Assembly (NCBI GenBank): GCA_023091735.1
Contig: JALKBU010000092.1
Location: forward strand, 23,834 to 87,833
Origin: Trichomonas tenax
Taxonomy: Eukaryota > Parabasalia > Trichomonadida > Trichomonadidae
Direction of reading: 5' to 3'
Length of the DNA: 64,000 nt
Shown here: piece by piece, positions 1-10,600 of the stretch
Numbering within the stretch: position 1 is the first letter of the stretch
How the letters are laid out: each line of letters opens with the position of its first letter
Position numbers and translations under genes: made by a program
Notes under the pieces: model-generated
The model's input: the letters and a program-made list of their open reading frames with translations, nothing else
The model's database searches: none
Told to the model about the DNA's origin: nothing

Positions 1-289
1 AAATATTCTATGCAATGCTAAATTGCCTCGAAGGTCCAAATTCTAATCTTTTAAAAATGTATTAAAAAAGATATTTGGTCCTTAATGTAAATATATGAAT
101 GACAACAATGGCTGAAATAACAACTAGCTAACATAAGAGAATAAGTTAAGTATTGAGTAATAACCTTGAGCGTACAACTTTATCAAAATAAGAAAATTCG
201 AAATAAAGTTTTTGTCCAGTTCACAAGATGTAATGGATCTGACAAAGCGCTATGAATGGTAGCGAAATAGAAGTCCCAGGGCTTCAATG

Positions 290-316
290 AAAAACACTCA
301 TTACTTGAGTGTTTTT
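290..316. repeat. Perfect 11-bp hairpin
   Basis: The arms AAAAACACTCA (290-300) and TGAGTGTTTTT (306-316) are perfect reverse complements around the five-base loop TTACT. The plus strand ends in a T run, so it resembles an intrinsic terminator, although that mechanism is not expected for RNA polymerase II. It might be part of a small RNA or the 3' end of an RNA polymerase III transcript. Function is unknown. Confidence 0.6.
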
Positions 317-908
317 CTTTGTTTGGCTAGCACATAAGGTCTGAGGTTCCTTTAGTGACGCAACAAAAACTCATCAATGACTGTGTCCGTTACCCCCCAG
401 GCACCATGTTAGTCCTTCACATCATGATAAATGTCACGTTTTTAATTAATTCAATTTTTCCTGCGCACGTTAATTCAATTTGCTTATCCTTTCTAATGAA
501 GACTACTATTTTTTGCAATATCAATACCTATAGTTAACTTGTATCCAAATATTATGCTTATTTCAGAAAAACAGCTTAAAATTAAAGTTATGTGATTCTT
601 ATCCGATATTTTTCATCGAGAATAACATATTTAGTATTAAGACATATAATATCTATATATAGGCGAGTATATAGGCTAAACTGTTATTGAGTAAATGGGT
701 GTTTCTTGAATGCAATTGATTTGAATTCAGATATAATATGCGATATATCGATAAATAAACAATACCATAATATGAGGAATAGACATGTTTTATATTAAGC
801 CGGAGGCTGAACAAATGAATCCGAGCATGAGAGGCGTTATAAGTCATTTTCCGAAAATGAACGATTTTTTAAAAGTGCCCCTTTTGAAGTAAATACTTTC
901 AATCTGGA

Positions 909-1061
909 AAAGATGTCGAACAGGCCTTGCGTCGAAATATGCTGCGTCTCCCGCCACATAAAACATTGTTCATGCATCGCTCCATTTCTGCAACTTGGCA
1001 AGAAATTGAGAAGAACTGAGGGATTTCAAAAACGAGGCCTCGGGCAGGGCGCATAACATAG
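909..1061 (+). pseudogene. Possible protein-coding relic (transposase-like?)
   Basis: This stretch is richer in GC than its surroundings. In one frame it reads as a basic peptide containing LRLPPHKTLFMHRS and SATWQEIEKN, then a TGA at 1017-1019 where a Trp codon (TGG) would continue the frame, then GISKTRPRAGRIT and a second stop. That composition is protein-like and reminiscent of the basic C-terminal parts of transposases, but I recognise no catalytic motif. It may also be chance. Confidence 0.2.
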
Positions 1062-1446
1062 TTTGATCATTGATGACAATAAAATAATAGGATTGAAAAC
1101 AACAAGAAAATAATTGTTTCAATTGCAATATATACCGAAAAATGATTTGGATAACCTATTTACTTCGTTTGGCATAAAATCGTAGCATGAATGCTCGATT
1201 TTCAATGGGCAATTTACAAAAAAAATCGAACTCAATTTATTCTGTGTTGTTGAAAATAATTTTCGACATGCGATATTTTGCCACCGACAGTGTAAATATT
1301 TTTGTGCAATATTTTAATATTCATTTCTGACTTTTGATTAAAGTTACTGTAAGCTATCAAATCAGTTTCGTATAGATGTTCCGGAACTATGTTCCGATAT
1401 TTATTTTCCTGAATTTTGAAACGAGTTTTCATAGCAAGTTAGACTT

Positions 1447-1519
1447 GAGCTGCTCAGGGGCATACTCAGCCCCTCTCCGGTCGCCTGGAATCATAAGAAA
1501 ATAGAGTGGTTTGACCACT
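1447..1519. ncRNA. Candidate structured RNA (hairpin cluster)
   Basis: Three short stems follow each other in a GC-richer island: GAGC/GCTC (1447-1450 with 1452-1455), AGGGGC/GCCCCT (1456-1461 with 1469-1474, loop of seven) and AGTGGT/ACCACT (1505-1510 with 1514-1519, loop TTG). No open frame covers it. It does not match a tRNA, and I could not assign it to a known snRNA family by eye. Confidence 0.25.
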
Positions 1520-1790
1520 TTTGCTCGTAGGTCGTTTAAAATTTTCGAAAATACGCGCAACCGCATCATTGGGTCCTACTGTCTAATATCTCAAAGAACA
1601 CAAGTTACAAGACGTTTATTATTTGGATATTTCCCTCAAAAAGCATAATAAATGTTCGATCACGAGTGTCCTGGAACATCCTTATGGAGCAATCTTCGCG
1701 GTTTCGAGATTCGACGATGTAAATTCAAATTTTTCAGATTTTTCAATCATTTCAAAAAGATTTTCAAACACAGAAATTTTTCTTGGAATA

Positions 1791-1796
1791 TCATTT
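1791..1796 (+). promoter_or_regulatory. Initiator (Inr) of the cyclin gene
   Basis: TCATTT matches the trichomonad initiator consensus TCA(+1)(C/T)(T/A). The putative +1 adenine at 1793 lies 19 bases before the ATG at 1812. This spacing is the main reason for choosing that ATG over the longer upstream reading frame. Confidence 0.55.
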
Positions 1797-1811
1797 TTTC
1801 CCGCCAAATTT

Positions 1812-2684
1812 ATGCTCCAGATGTTACCACAGTCTTCTTTAAGTTTACGCAACCCATGGTTCGCTGATGTCATACCCACATTGACAACCATGCGTTACCA
1901 AAAAGCAATCACAGAAAGAAATTCTATCTACGAACCCAAACAATTTTCCCCAATGATCTTCAAACAACTATCACCATTCTCGAAAAACCTCTTTAAAACA
2001 TACAGGCATCATGAAAGCTTTAAAATTTGCAATCACTTTAAAAACAACTTCGAATTCCCAACTCAATCTATCTTATCCCGTTATTTACTCATAGAATGGA
2101 TGATTCAATTTAGTCTAAATAGTAATCTCAACCATAATGTTACATCAATGGCAGTTAAGCTCTTTGACCTAATTTCTGCACTTACATTTATCCCGAATGA
2201 AAAAGCTAAATTATATGCTGGCACATGTTTATTCATAGCAAATAAGCTTGAAGGCGAAGAATATGAAACGTTTTGTCAGTATCTTATCACAGAATTAGAT
2301 AATATTACTCTTGATGACATAGTTCAAACAGAGCTTCAGATTCTTAGACTGCTTAAATTTAACACCAAAGTTATTACTCCACAGATGTATATAGAACACT
2401 TGATTGATATTCAAGCTAACCCATTTATTTATGAAAAAGTTATAGTTCCTATGATGTATTGTTTAATGACGACAGATTGCTGGATCAAATATAGTAGCGA
2501 GAACATAGCTAATGCGATCATCGAGATTGTCCAAACAATCTCAGATACACCCCATAATATTACAAATATCCAAAGTTTTAGAGAATGTTTTGATTCTATT
2601 CAATCCATATTAGCTAATGAATGTTCGTTTTTAGCACAAAAATTTGATTACATTGCCCAGTTTTTCCTAAATTGTGATTGGTAA
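1812..2684 (+). CDS. Cyclin-domain protein
   Basis: A 290-residue protein with a cyclin box in its second third. The helix that starts SRYLLIEWMIQFSLN is followed by IPNEKAKLYAGTCLFIANKLEG, the typical cyclin pattern of small residues then K(L/Y), and by ELQILRLLKFNTKVITP, which matches the end of the first cyclin fold. Such proteins bind and activate a cyclin-dependent kinase. The reading frame is open upstream to 1623, but only from a TTG codon; an initiator motif just before 1812 supports the ATG there, with another in-frame ATG three codons on. The C-terminal cyclin fold is weak or divergent, and the exact class (A/B or other) cannot be told from the sequence alone. Confidence 0.75.
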   Translation: MLQMLPQSSLSLRNPWFADVIPTLTTMRYQKAITERNSIYEPKQFSPMIFKQLSPFSKNLFKTYRHHESFKICNHFKNNFEFPTQSILSRYLLIEWMIQFSLNSNLNHNVTSMAVKLFDLISALTFIPNEKAKLYAGTCLFIANKLEGEEYETFCQYLITELDNITLDDIVQTELQILRLLKFNTKVITPQMYIEHLIDIQANPFIYEKVIVPMMYCLMTTDCWIKYSSENIANAIIEIVQTISDTPHNITNIQSFRECFDSIQSILANECSFLAQKFDYIAQFFLNCDW

Positions 2685-3834
2685 GTAAAATTTCCTATTC
2701 AAAACATATTCGTTTTTTATCCAATATACTCCTCCTGATACCCAGAGCATTTTGTGATCATCCTTTTCTTTCTCAAAAAAATAAAGTAAACGGTCACCGC
2801 TAACAAAAAATCGTTCAATAGCCATCCCCAGTCCATAATATATATATAAAAATTGAGCCTTAATTAATTATTCTTTGGAGGGATTTTTAGTGATAATTCT
2901 GCTCGCCACAGTGTATAGCATATGGGTACGCTCATTTCGGGATTTATTGATGTAGCGAATAATTAGAAGTGTTTTAACTCTCAAATTTGGTTTTAGCGAC
3001 CAAAATTGGCAAAATTAGCATTATTATGTAAATGTTATAATAAACATATTTTAAAAAGTGGATAAGGTTAAAGGTCACGTTTTTTCACAATTTATTTGAC
3101 ACTGTTTACATTAATAAAATAGTATATCTGATGCGAATTATTTTTACATCGTTTTTATTTTTGAACACTTTATTTATATTAATCAATAATTTCAACAATT
3201 TCATTGGAAGGCTATGAGTATAAGTCGGTGTATCACATTAAAAACATGTTATATGTGCATGCATCTATGTATATTGTCGTCTCCGCAATGATTTCGTGTA
3301 TTTATAAATTAAGATACTGAACAATTATTCAATTAGGAGCTTGTATTATGTATTATTTGTAATATGTTACTATGTTGTTGGCATGTGACATATTTATAAT
3401 AAATATTGCTATTTACTCAATAATAAGCTGATATCAAATTGTTAACGAAAAATATGAAACGATATTATATATGTTTAACACTACAACTATGTATGGCATC
3501 ACATAAGAGTTATATTTGCCCATACATGTTTGATCTGGTTCTGACCCCCAGAGTTGATACACTCTGAAAAGTTAAAAATTTTCCACAGACTTTTTAACTT
3601 ATTTCCCATGGATCGGGGCCTCTCTCAGCCGATTAATGATTCTGTCGAGCGTTCGAGGCTGGCGAACATAATGAATAATTTCCGAAGTTTGGTTAGTCGC
3701 ATGATTTTGTGCGTATGTATCATAAATCAATATGGAGCGAGCTTCTGTGCTCATTCGTAAACCTCAACGACGAATAACATTCGTTTTACAAAAAAATACA
3801 AATCACTTTATATCAAAAACAACAATATTATGTT
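2685..3834. other. AT-rich intergenic region
   Basis: The region is very AT-rich and without a credible gene, except for a GC-richer island near 3540-3720 that folds into several hairpins and is listed separately. The downstream end is the 3' flank of the minus-strand UBL-SANT gene. Confidence 0.6.
3549..3661. ncRNA. Candidate structured RNA (multi-hairpin island)
   Basis: Four stems are visible: CAGAGT/ACTCTG (3549-3554 with 3561-3566), AAGTTAAAAA/TTTTTAACTT (3569-3578 with 3591-3600, perfect 10 bp), and CAGCC/GGCTG (3626-3630 with 3657-3661) enclosing TCGA/TCGA (3645-3648 with 3653-3656). The island is clearly less AT-rich than the kilobase around it. The family is not recognised and the strand is uncertain. 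Confidence 0.3.
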
Positions 3835-5622
3835 CTAATTCGTCTTATCCTGGTCGTCATCATCGGACGGAGGGGCCTTAGGTGGTTTGGCAAATGGATC
3901 GAGCAATCCTTTTGCAATCAAAGTTTTCTGGAGCTTTGTCGACCAATGAAGCTTAATCGCAACGGCAGATCTATCTGGAAAGACCTTTGAATAGCGAGAC
4001 CACTCATTTCCATAGATCTTCCATATCTCGAATAAGAGATTATCCGCCTCTGCGGTCCATGACCTGATTGGTCGTCCGCGCCTTTTAGAAGAATGGCGCT
4101 CTGTCTCACTGGTATCGCCAAAGTTATCATTTTCGCTTGATCTGCTGCTGCCATCATCTCTGTCTGAATCTGTATCATCCTTATTTTTGGTCTTCTCATC
4201 ATCATCTGTGTTGTATGGGTTTTCCCTTGACCTCATGTGAGAGTATGCTCTTGAGTTCTTTGACCTGAGCATTTCTTCTGTTAATCTTCCTTCTGCAATC
4301 ATTTTTGGCTTGACTATCGAGTTCCATCTGATTGACAGCTCCGCGGTATCACGTCCCTGGAATGAAGCGGCAATATGTGACCAGTCATTTCCGAAGTTCA
4401 TCCAAGAATTGAATAATAACTCGTCATCTTCGGGCGTCCAAATCTTAATCACAGTCTTCTTAACCTTCCTCTTGCCCTTACCCTGGGGCTTTGGGTTTTC
4501 TTCGTTTTCAGCGTTTTCTGTCTTTGGAGCCTCAGTACCTGATTTTTCATTTCCAGATTTGTCTTCAGTTTCTGAATTATGCTTAGACTCCTCTGAATCC
4601 TCCTCCCCCTCAGAATAAGCGGAAGAGTAGTCATTCAAAATCTTCCTCCTCGATCTTTTTGATCTTCCAGATTTTCTTCTTGGGATATCAGGCGCATCTG
4701 CAGCGTTCGTTGCAAGATCTATAGCTATTGGAGCACGTACGTTCTTCTTTCTTAAGTCTTGGATTGTTAAACGGCCAGATGCAATCATTTTCTGTCTGAG
4801 AGATGCGTTCCAATGCAATGAAACAGCAGCCTTTGTTCTTCCTGGGAAGTACTTAAGAATTCTTCCCCAATCACTTCCATATTTCATCCATTTTTCATAC
4901 AATAATTCATCTTGGTCAGGTGTCCAATGCATTGCATATGTTGGCGGAGTCTCGGGTTCTGGCTTTGACTTCTTTCTTCCACGTTTGTGACGGCGATATG
5001 AATCATCGTCACTTGCGTCTGAATCAGCAGATGCAGATTCGTCAGATTTATCGCCATCTGCTTTATTTTGCTTCTCATTCTCATTTTCTTCTTCTGCTTC
5101 TTCCTCTTCGTCTGGTTTCAATCTTCCGTCCAATTCTTCCAGCGTGACACCGCAAAGGAGTGCTATTGCTGCTTTGACATCATAATTAGTATATCGTAGA
5201 GCGTTTTTTGCGAACTTGTGAGGGAATCCCATATTCTGAACATAAATTACATTTGATTCAAAATTTTCTGGATCATTTTTATATTTTCGTTTAACATTTG
5301 AAACGACTTCGCCATCATCAGTATAGTGTAATATTTGGTATATTGGTTCATAATCAGGGAACAAATTCTCGTATTTTAAAGGATTTACGATTGGCTTAAT
5401 TTCTGGCGAAATAATGCATTTCATTTGAAGTTTATCCTCGTGCTTGAGTTCACTAAGCAGTTGTTGATCATTAATTTTTGAACCATTATATACTAATTCT
5501 ATATTATCAATCGAGAGTGATTTTTCGGAGGATATTTGTTGCCGCACATCATGGGCAGTTGAATTTTCGTTGAACTCGAGAGTGGCAATTTCCCCGCTGT
5601 CAAGCTCAACATCTACAATCAT
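3835..5622 (-). CDS. UBL-UBA protein with three SANT/Myb repeats and an AT-hook
   Basis: A 595-residue protein of unusual architecture. Residues 1-72 read as a ubiquitin-like domain (ELVYNGSKINDQQLLSEL is the classical beta-strand/turn region). Residues about 121-165 form a UBA-like domain (VQNMGFPHKFAKNALRYTNY, then DVKAAIALL). Three SANT/Myb repeats follow at about 233-282, 395-443 and 522-569, each with three spaced Trp positions (WTP/WTA at the start, DW/EW in the middle, HWN/RWN/HWS near the end). They are separated by acidic, Ser-rich linkers. KRRGRPIR at about 513-520 is AT-hook-like. The first two repeats are followed by a shared IA(S/E)GRLT tail and the third by IAKGLL. Family knowledge suggests nuclear DNA or chromatin binding with ubiquitin or proteasome contact; the link between these is inference. 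Confidence 0.8.
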   Translation of the reverse strand: MIVDVELDSGEIATLEFNENSTAHDVRQQISSEKSLSIDNIELVYNGSKINDQQLLSELKHEDKLQMKCIISPEIKPIVNPLKYENLFPDYEPIYQILHYTDDGEVVSNVKRKYKNDPENFESNVIYVQNMGFPHKFAKNALRYTNYDVKAAIALLCGVTLEELDGRLKPDEEEEAEEENENEKQNKADGDKSDESASADSDASDDDSYRRHKRGRKKSKPEPETPPTYAMHWTPDQDELLYEKWMKYGSDWGRILKYFPGRTKAAVSLHWNASLRQKMIASGRLTIQDLRKKNVRAPIAIDLATNAADAPDIPRRKSGRSKRSRRKILNDYSSAYSEGEEDSEESKHNSETEDKSGNEKSGTEAPKTENAENEENPKPQGKGKRKVKKTVIKIWTPEDDELLFNSWMNFGNDWSHIAASFQGRDTAELSIRWNSIVKPKMIAEGRLTEEMLRSKNSRAYSHMRSRENPYNTDDDEKTKNKDDTDSDRDDGSSRSSENDNFGDTSETERHSSKRRGRPIRSWTAEADNLLFEIWKIYGNEWSRYSKVFPDRSAVAIKLHWSTKLQKTLIAKGLLDPFAKPPKAPPSDDDDQDKTN

Positions 5623-6037
5623 TCTTTTGATTTTCTATCGTCGCTAAATTCTATTGAACTAACATTCGATGATCATGTACGTTTGCGACAGACAACGAGC
5701 AGTGATTCCAGTGTAGAAGGCATTTGGTGACTACATATATCATTAAACACGGAAAATAAGAAGGATTTACAAATTGAATTAATAATATTAAACAGCTTCA
5801 TCTTGGTTGGAGAAAAGCTCCAAATCTAATCTTTGCAGATCGAATAAACATGTTTTCATTGGACAATATAAAAATCAGAAAATGATTATCGAAATTTATT
5901 GGTCATAATGATGTGAATCTATTACTAATAAGATTTATTGATTTTAATTTTTCTAAATTGTGAAACATAATTAGAAAATACAAAAACATATAAAATTTTT
6001 AGAAACATTTTCAATTTTTCGAAAATAACCGCATTTA
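5623..6037. other. Divergent intergenic region
   Basis: About 415 AT-rich bases separate the divergent starts of the UBL-SANT gene (minus) and the histone-fold gene (plus). Apart from the GCGACGATAG motif near the minus-strand start I see no gene. Confidence 0.6.
5635..5644 (-). promoter_or_regulatory. GCGACGATAG upstream motif
   Basis: On the minus strand the sequence GCGACGATAG lies 13-22 bases before the UBL-SANT start codon, a gene that lacks an obvious initiator. Nearly the same motif precedes eS25 (32428-32437) and CCT-gamma (30181-30188). It resembles the Myb recognition element TAACGATA known from trichomonads, so it may be a core promoter element. This is inference from recurrence. 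Confidence 0.35.
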
Positions 6038-6430
6038 ATGTCAAAGGATATCGAATCAATTAACTTTTCCAACAACATCAAAAACATAATAAAGAACGAA
6101 TTCAAGGGAGTAAAAAGGGTGAAGCAGGAGACGTCAACAGCGATCTCCATGTCAATTTTAGAATTCGCAAAAATATTGGCTGCCCAAGTTGCTGTCGAAT
6201 GTAACAAGCACGGGCAGTTGACAAACCAGAAGGACCTTGTTGATGCATGCAAAGCTCTCGGATTCCCTGAATATGCGGACCTTATTTCTAACGTTGAAAT
6301 GCCAAAGAAAAAGGAGAAAATAAAACCAAAAGAAACAGATATGACAACAGAAGAAATGATTAAATTACAAGCCAAATTGCGTAGGGACGCTGTTGAAGAA
6401 GTTAATAGAAAAGATACATTTGGATTTTAA
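6038..6430 (+). CDS. NF-Y/CBF-type histone-fold protein
   Basis: A 130-residue protein whose first 90 residues fit the histone fold of the CBF/NF-YB/Dr1/POLE3 group. The long central helix runs through TAISMSILEFAKILAAQVAV, and LTNQKDLVDACKALGFPEYA corresponds to the loop and third helix, where NF-YB and POLE3 have an (I/L)-x-x-x-D-(V/I)-x-x-A-(L/M) pattern ending in GF or EF. A basic Lys/Glu-rich tail follows. Members of this group form heterodimers in transcription regulators, chromatin-remodelling complexes or DNA polymerase epsilon. The partner and complex cannot be inferred here. The gene converges on the tetraspanin gene. Confidence 0.6.
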   Translation: MSKDIESINFSNNIKNIIKNEFKGVKRVKQETSTAISMSILEFAKILAAQVAVECNKHGQLTNQKDLVDACKALGFPEYADLISNVEMPKKKEKIKPKETDMTTEEMIKLQAKLRRDAVEEVNRKDTFGF

Positions 6431-6582
6431 ACTTGTTTTATTTACCAAAGATATGTATATTTTTGCCAGCAAATATTGCTACCTATTTGCCTTTGAGATG
6501 TTTTTTAAAAAATTATTTTCAAAATGATGTTTATTGATTAAAAATTAATTAATTAAAGGATAAAATGAATACTTTAAGCAAT

Positions 6583-7230
6583 TTAGGCCTGAGCAGTCAT
6601 GCCTTCCTTATAATCGTAGTTTTCGTCCTCGTCTGTGTAGCAGAAGCCATACCAGATAGCGTACAAGAAGAGGATAACCTGAAGAACGATAACAGCAATA
6701 CCACCACCCATAGCGTACTTCTTGTTGCTGTTGATCTGATCCTTAACTCTCTGCTCGCATGTTGGTGTTGTGCCATTTTCAGCCACATAACCGCATTGAG
6801 ACATGTTTAAATATGTCTCATTGAAGCCGCAGCACTTGAGAGCCTTTTCAATCTCCTGAAGAGCTGGTTTTCCTTTGTAATCTTCCCAGTACTTCTTAGC
6901 ATAGTCCATGAACTTGCCTGTGTAAACGATGGCAATAGCAACAAGGACGATTTCAACAATGACGATAGTAAGGTAGATGAAAGCGTAGAGGCAACGGAAG
7001 CACTTGATTCCACCGCAGCAGATCATGAAGAAACCATAGACGCAAACGAGGGCAACGAAAATGCAAACGACGATAATAAGGATAGACTGTGTTCTGAACT
7101 TAGGAATGCTATCAAGTTTATACTTTTTGAAAACGTCGCGGCCAAACCAGCAGCAGACGGAGATGATAATGAGAATGACGAGGTTGACAACACCAATAAC
7201 GGTGCGGGCCATGCAAGAACAGCAGGTCAT
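6583..7230 (-). CDS. Tetraspanin
   Basis: A 215-residue protein with four hydrophobic segments at roughly 11-27, 48-74, 80-106 and 173-200. The large extracellular loop between the third and fourth segments carries the hallmark CCG motif (KALKCCGFNE) plus two further cysteines (QCGYV and TCEQR), the minimal set for two disulfides. Three possible N-glycosylation sites (NET, NMS, NGT) lie in the same loop. The cytoplasmic tail contains a Tyr pair (NYDYK) that could be a sorting signal. Tetraspanins organise membrane microdomains and exosomes; in Trichomonas they are linked to adherence. Size and topology fit the family. An initiator sits just before the start. Confidence 0.9.
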   Translation of the reverse strand: MTCCSCMARTVIGVVNLVILIIISVCCWFGRDVFKKYKLDSIPKFRTQSILIIVVCIFVALVCVYGFFMICCGGIKCFRCLYAFIYLTIVIVEIVLVAIAIVYTGKFMDYAKKYWEDYKGKPALQEIEKALKCCGFNETYLNMSQCGYVAENGTTPTCEQRVKDQINSNKKYAMGGGIAVIVLQVILFLYAIWYGFCYTDEDENYDYKEGMTAQA

Positions 7231-7242
7231 TTTTTAAATATG

Positions 7243-7248
7243 AAGTGA
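7243..7248 (-). promoter_or_regulatory. Initiator of the tetraspanin gene
   Basis: On the minus strand TCACTT, a match to TCA(C/T)(T/A), lies 13-18 bases before the ATG that starts at 7230. The 5' leader would be about 16 bases, typical of trichomonad genes. Confidence 0.6.
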
Positions 7249-7617
7249 TCCTATTTGAATGATTTACTTTATATCAAATCTTCACCGGATTTGAGGTCGA
7301 TACCAACCAATGCAAATCTATACTAATGGTATGATTTTCGCCCCAAAATATCAAATTTTGTTATCGTTAGTCATAAAGATAATTGATAGAAACCGTTTTA
7401 TGTGACTTTTATAAAAACTTCGATATCGGTCGTCGATGCTTGCCAAAAAGATTTGGAACTGGATCCGCTTTTTTATTAAAAAATTTAGAATAACCTTACA
7501 ATTCTTTTTTGAAGAAAAACAACAATACAATGGTACATGCACAATCTAAATTTCGAAATTTTTTGCTCTAAAAAACTTGACCTCAAGTTTTCTCTTGTTT
7601 CTTGGTGCATTAGAAAG
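7249..7617. other. Intergenic region
   Basis: This AT-rich stretch lies between the tetraspanin promoter and the 3' end of the large broken gene. The small open frames here have no recognisable features. Confidence 0.5.
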
Positions 7618-10600
7618 CTATCCTAGTATTGCGTGGTCTATCTCTATAACCGCCGTTGCTGTGGGATTTCCTGATTGCCTCACCTTCATACCGAGTGAAA
7701 TTACGTCGTTCAGGTACTCCACGCAAGTGTCAGGACACATGGTTTTAACAAACAGAATTCCAGTCCTGATGTTTTTGATTGCTTTCAATAAATTTTGCTG
7801 CTCGTGATTGGTTGAGATTTGTTCACCATTTTCACGGCTTCGCTTACCAGCGAGTTGGCGCGTGAGACTAAAATCTGCTTGGTTGACAACTTTCTGAGTT
7901 TTTCTAGACCTTCACAAAGCTTCAGAAGTCCATTGCCGAAATCCGAGATTTCGACGATGTTTGGGATAGTAGTCTTGATATGCTCGTTAATTCGATCTGA
8001 AATTGATATATTGACAATCCGTTAAAGTGATATACATAGGTCATCGTATATTTCTTGCTGGGAGCAGAACTCTCTGACAACAATGGACGTGATTCTTTCG
8101 GAAGAATCACTAATGTTCTGTATTGCGAATTGCGAATAATTATTTATGAATTTTGCTGCTGAATATTTGGAATTTTGATGAGCCCTGGCCATTACATTAG
8201 CGTTATTGATTAAGTTCAAGATGTTTTCGGAGAATTTTTGATCTAAGAGTGATAACGACAGTATCATGTTGAAGTATCCATTTATTTCTTGCTTCTGCGA
8301 CAAGGCGATGTTCAGCAAATGCTGTGGATTGATTGCTCTTCCTATCCATTCTTTCTTGAGTTCCGCAATATAATCTTTACCGAAGAAGGATTTCTTGCCA
8401 GTGTTTTCGCCGTAGTAGCGCTGGATGTACAATGCTTTTATTTGTACTAAGTATGAGATGATCTGCTCAGATGGTAATTTTGGTGTGGAAAATAGGCCAC
8501 CTTCCTTTCCTTTGTTGATAAGGACGCATTTCGGTATATCCCAAATCATATTAATGCAATGTTCAGCAGAATTGAGGGTGTTTTATCCGAATTGAAGTAA
8601 ATACGCGCAAATCTTGTAATAATGGAGGTTGTTATACTCCAAATTCTTCTTAAATGTCTTTGTAGCAAACATTGCATCGGCGATTTTCTCGTGATCAAGA
8701 GAATCAATGTTATCAAAAATTGCTTCGGCAAAATCAGATGAATTTTCATTACTTGGATGGAACAAACATGCCAGAGAGTTCCTGAAAACTTCGGATGCAA
8801 AGAAAATCCTCATATGCTGCTTTGGTGCTCTAATTAAAATATTATGGAGAATATCAATCTCTGGTGTAGCAAGAGGACCTTCGAATACGAAGTTGGAGAG
8901 GGATGACATGAACTTCTGGAAGTCGAATCCAGCAAAGAGTTGGGCACCTTTTTCTGGTGGGATAACCTTGAATGAAAAGAATAGTACATGGATTCTTGGT
9001 ATGTTTGATGGTGGATCAACATTCTGGAAATAACTTCAGATTGCAAGTGACCAGCAGAAATGATCGATCTGAGGAACTTGAAGAAATCTCCCTCCGGATA
9101 AGTCTTGTTGACTTCATCAACATCGAAGCCAATGATGGAATGCTTATGCAATTTAGTCAACGATGGAATCATTCCGAAGAGGACTTCGAATATTGAGTTT
9201 AGTATCATTGGCTTATCATCTGGGATGCAAGCGTTGATGATTCCCCAAACAACTTGCGAGAGCTTTTCGCGAATATTAGCATGCATGTCCAACAGCCATG
9301 TCTCAGCCCACTGGACGAAGTTGTTGAAGAATCCTTCGTATATGGTTTCAGAGCAGGCAATTGTATCGCGTTGAACTTCATTGAGGAAGTTGAGCTTGTA
9401 CTCTTCATTGCACTTGTTGAGGAATGAAATGATTTGCTTATTGCGGCGATCGCGATAATGATCATTTATACTAGCAATGAATAAATGACTTGCAACAGCT
9501 GGAGCTATCGCATTGTCCGAATCAAGGACTTTGAAAATATTATCTTGAATTTCCTTCTTTTCAAACAATGCGACAGCGATTAATTTAATGAATGATTTGA
9601 TATGTTTTGGAGATTTGAACATGTAATTGAACGTCGTGATCTGAAGCAATTGGATATATATCGTTTCATTTCCAACATTCGAAAGTAGTTTGAATAAACC
9701 TGATAGATCGATGTTTTGATAAATGTTTTCGTTTTGGTGATTGCTTTCATAGACTTCGATATCATCTATAGCAAACTTACAAAGCTTTTGGATTGTTGAT
9801 TCATTCAATAATCTTATAGAGACATCACCAAAGAAGTTAAGAAGGCTTTCACAAATCATCCACTTCTCACAGAGTTTATCATCTATGAGTTCAAGAATTG
9901 AATTCAGAACTTCTTCACTTGGAGAAGCATTGAATGTTGACGCAAGAATTGAAGAATATGATCTGCGGACAGATCCATGTTTGTTTAGCAAGAAGTCCAT
10001 GTGTGATTTTCTGTTGAGGAAATCGATTGCTGTCTGAGATTCACTGACAAACAGCGATTTAATTCTTTCCGAAATAGATATAAGTCTGACGGAGTCTGGA
10101 TTTTCTTCAGACATGATTTCAAAGAGTCTGTGGGTGCAAAAGTTTGGATTTGACTGCTCGGCATCCATTCTCGAAACAATCTGCTCATATGCGTGTGAAT
10201 GCGTTCTTTTTGTGAAAATGCTGGACTTCACTTTCTTAATTGTTTCGTATATTATAATCAAGTTCGGCGAATTTTCGAGAGTTTGCTCACCAAACAACTT
10301 CTCAAATGCTTCTGAATTGACGATCTCTGAAGGGAAAAGAAGCATATGAGCATACATTATCTGAAGTTCATTTTGCCAAGTTCCCTCATTGAAAAAATCA
10401 GCGAGAATGAGATTTGTAAACTGAAGATTTTCATAAAGTTTAGAAGCGATCTCTGTTGCAATAGAATGACCATAGAATTTCTTTGCCTTTGGGAATGAGT
10501 TAATATCTTCTGGAGTGAAGTTCTTGTACTCATCTCTTGCTGCCAAAATAATTGGGAATGATTTGAGAACTAGATCAGAGAATCTGTCAAGCATTGCCAT

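Larger units (their letters stand above)
1..1790. other. AT-rich intergenic region
   Basis: No convincing protein gene is visible. The short open frames here have no recognisable domain and lie in AT-rich DNA. Three items stand out and are listed separately: a perfect hairpin at 290-316, a possible protein relic at 909-1061, and a GC-richer hairpin cluster at 1447-1519. The last 20 bases hold the likely initiator of the cyclin gene. Confidence 0.6.

Noticed and set aside
1623..1811. N-terminal extension of the cyclin from a TTG codon
   Set aside because: A eukaryotic gene should start at ATG, and an initiator lies just before the ATG at 1812.
6565..6810. Plus-strand frame with an apparent signal peptide
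   Set aside because: It is the antisense of the tetraspanin coding sequence; hydrophobic codons mirror hydrophobic codons.
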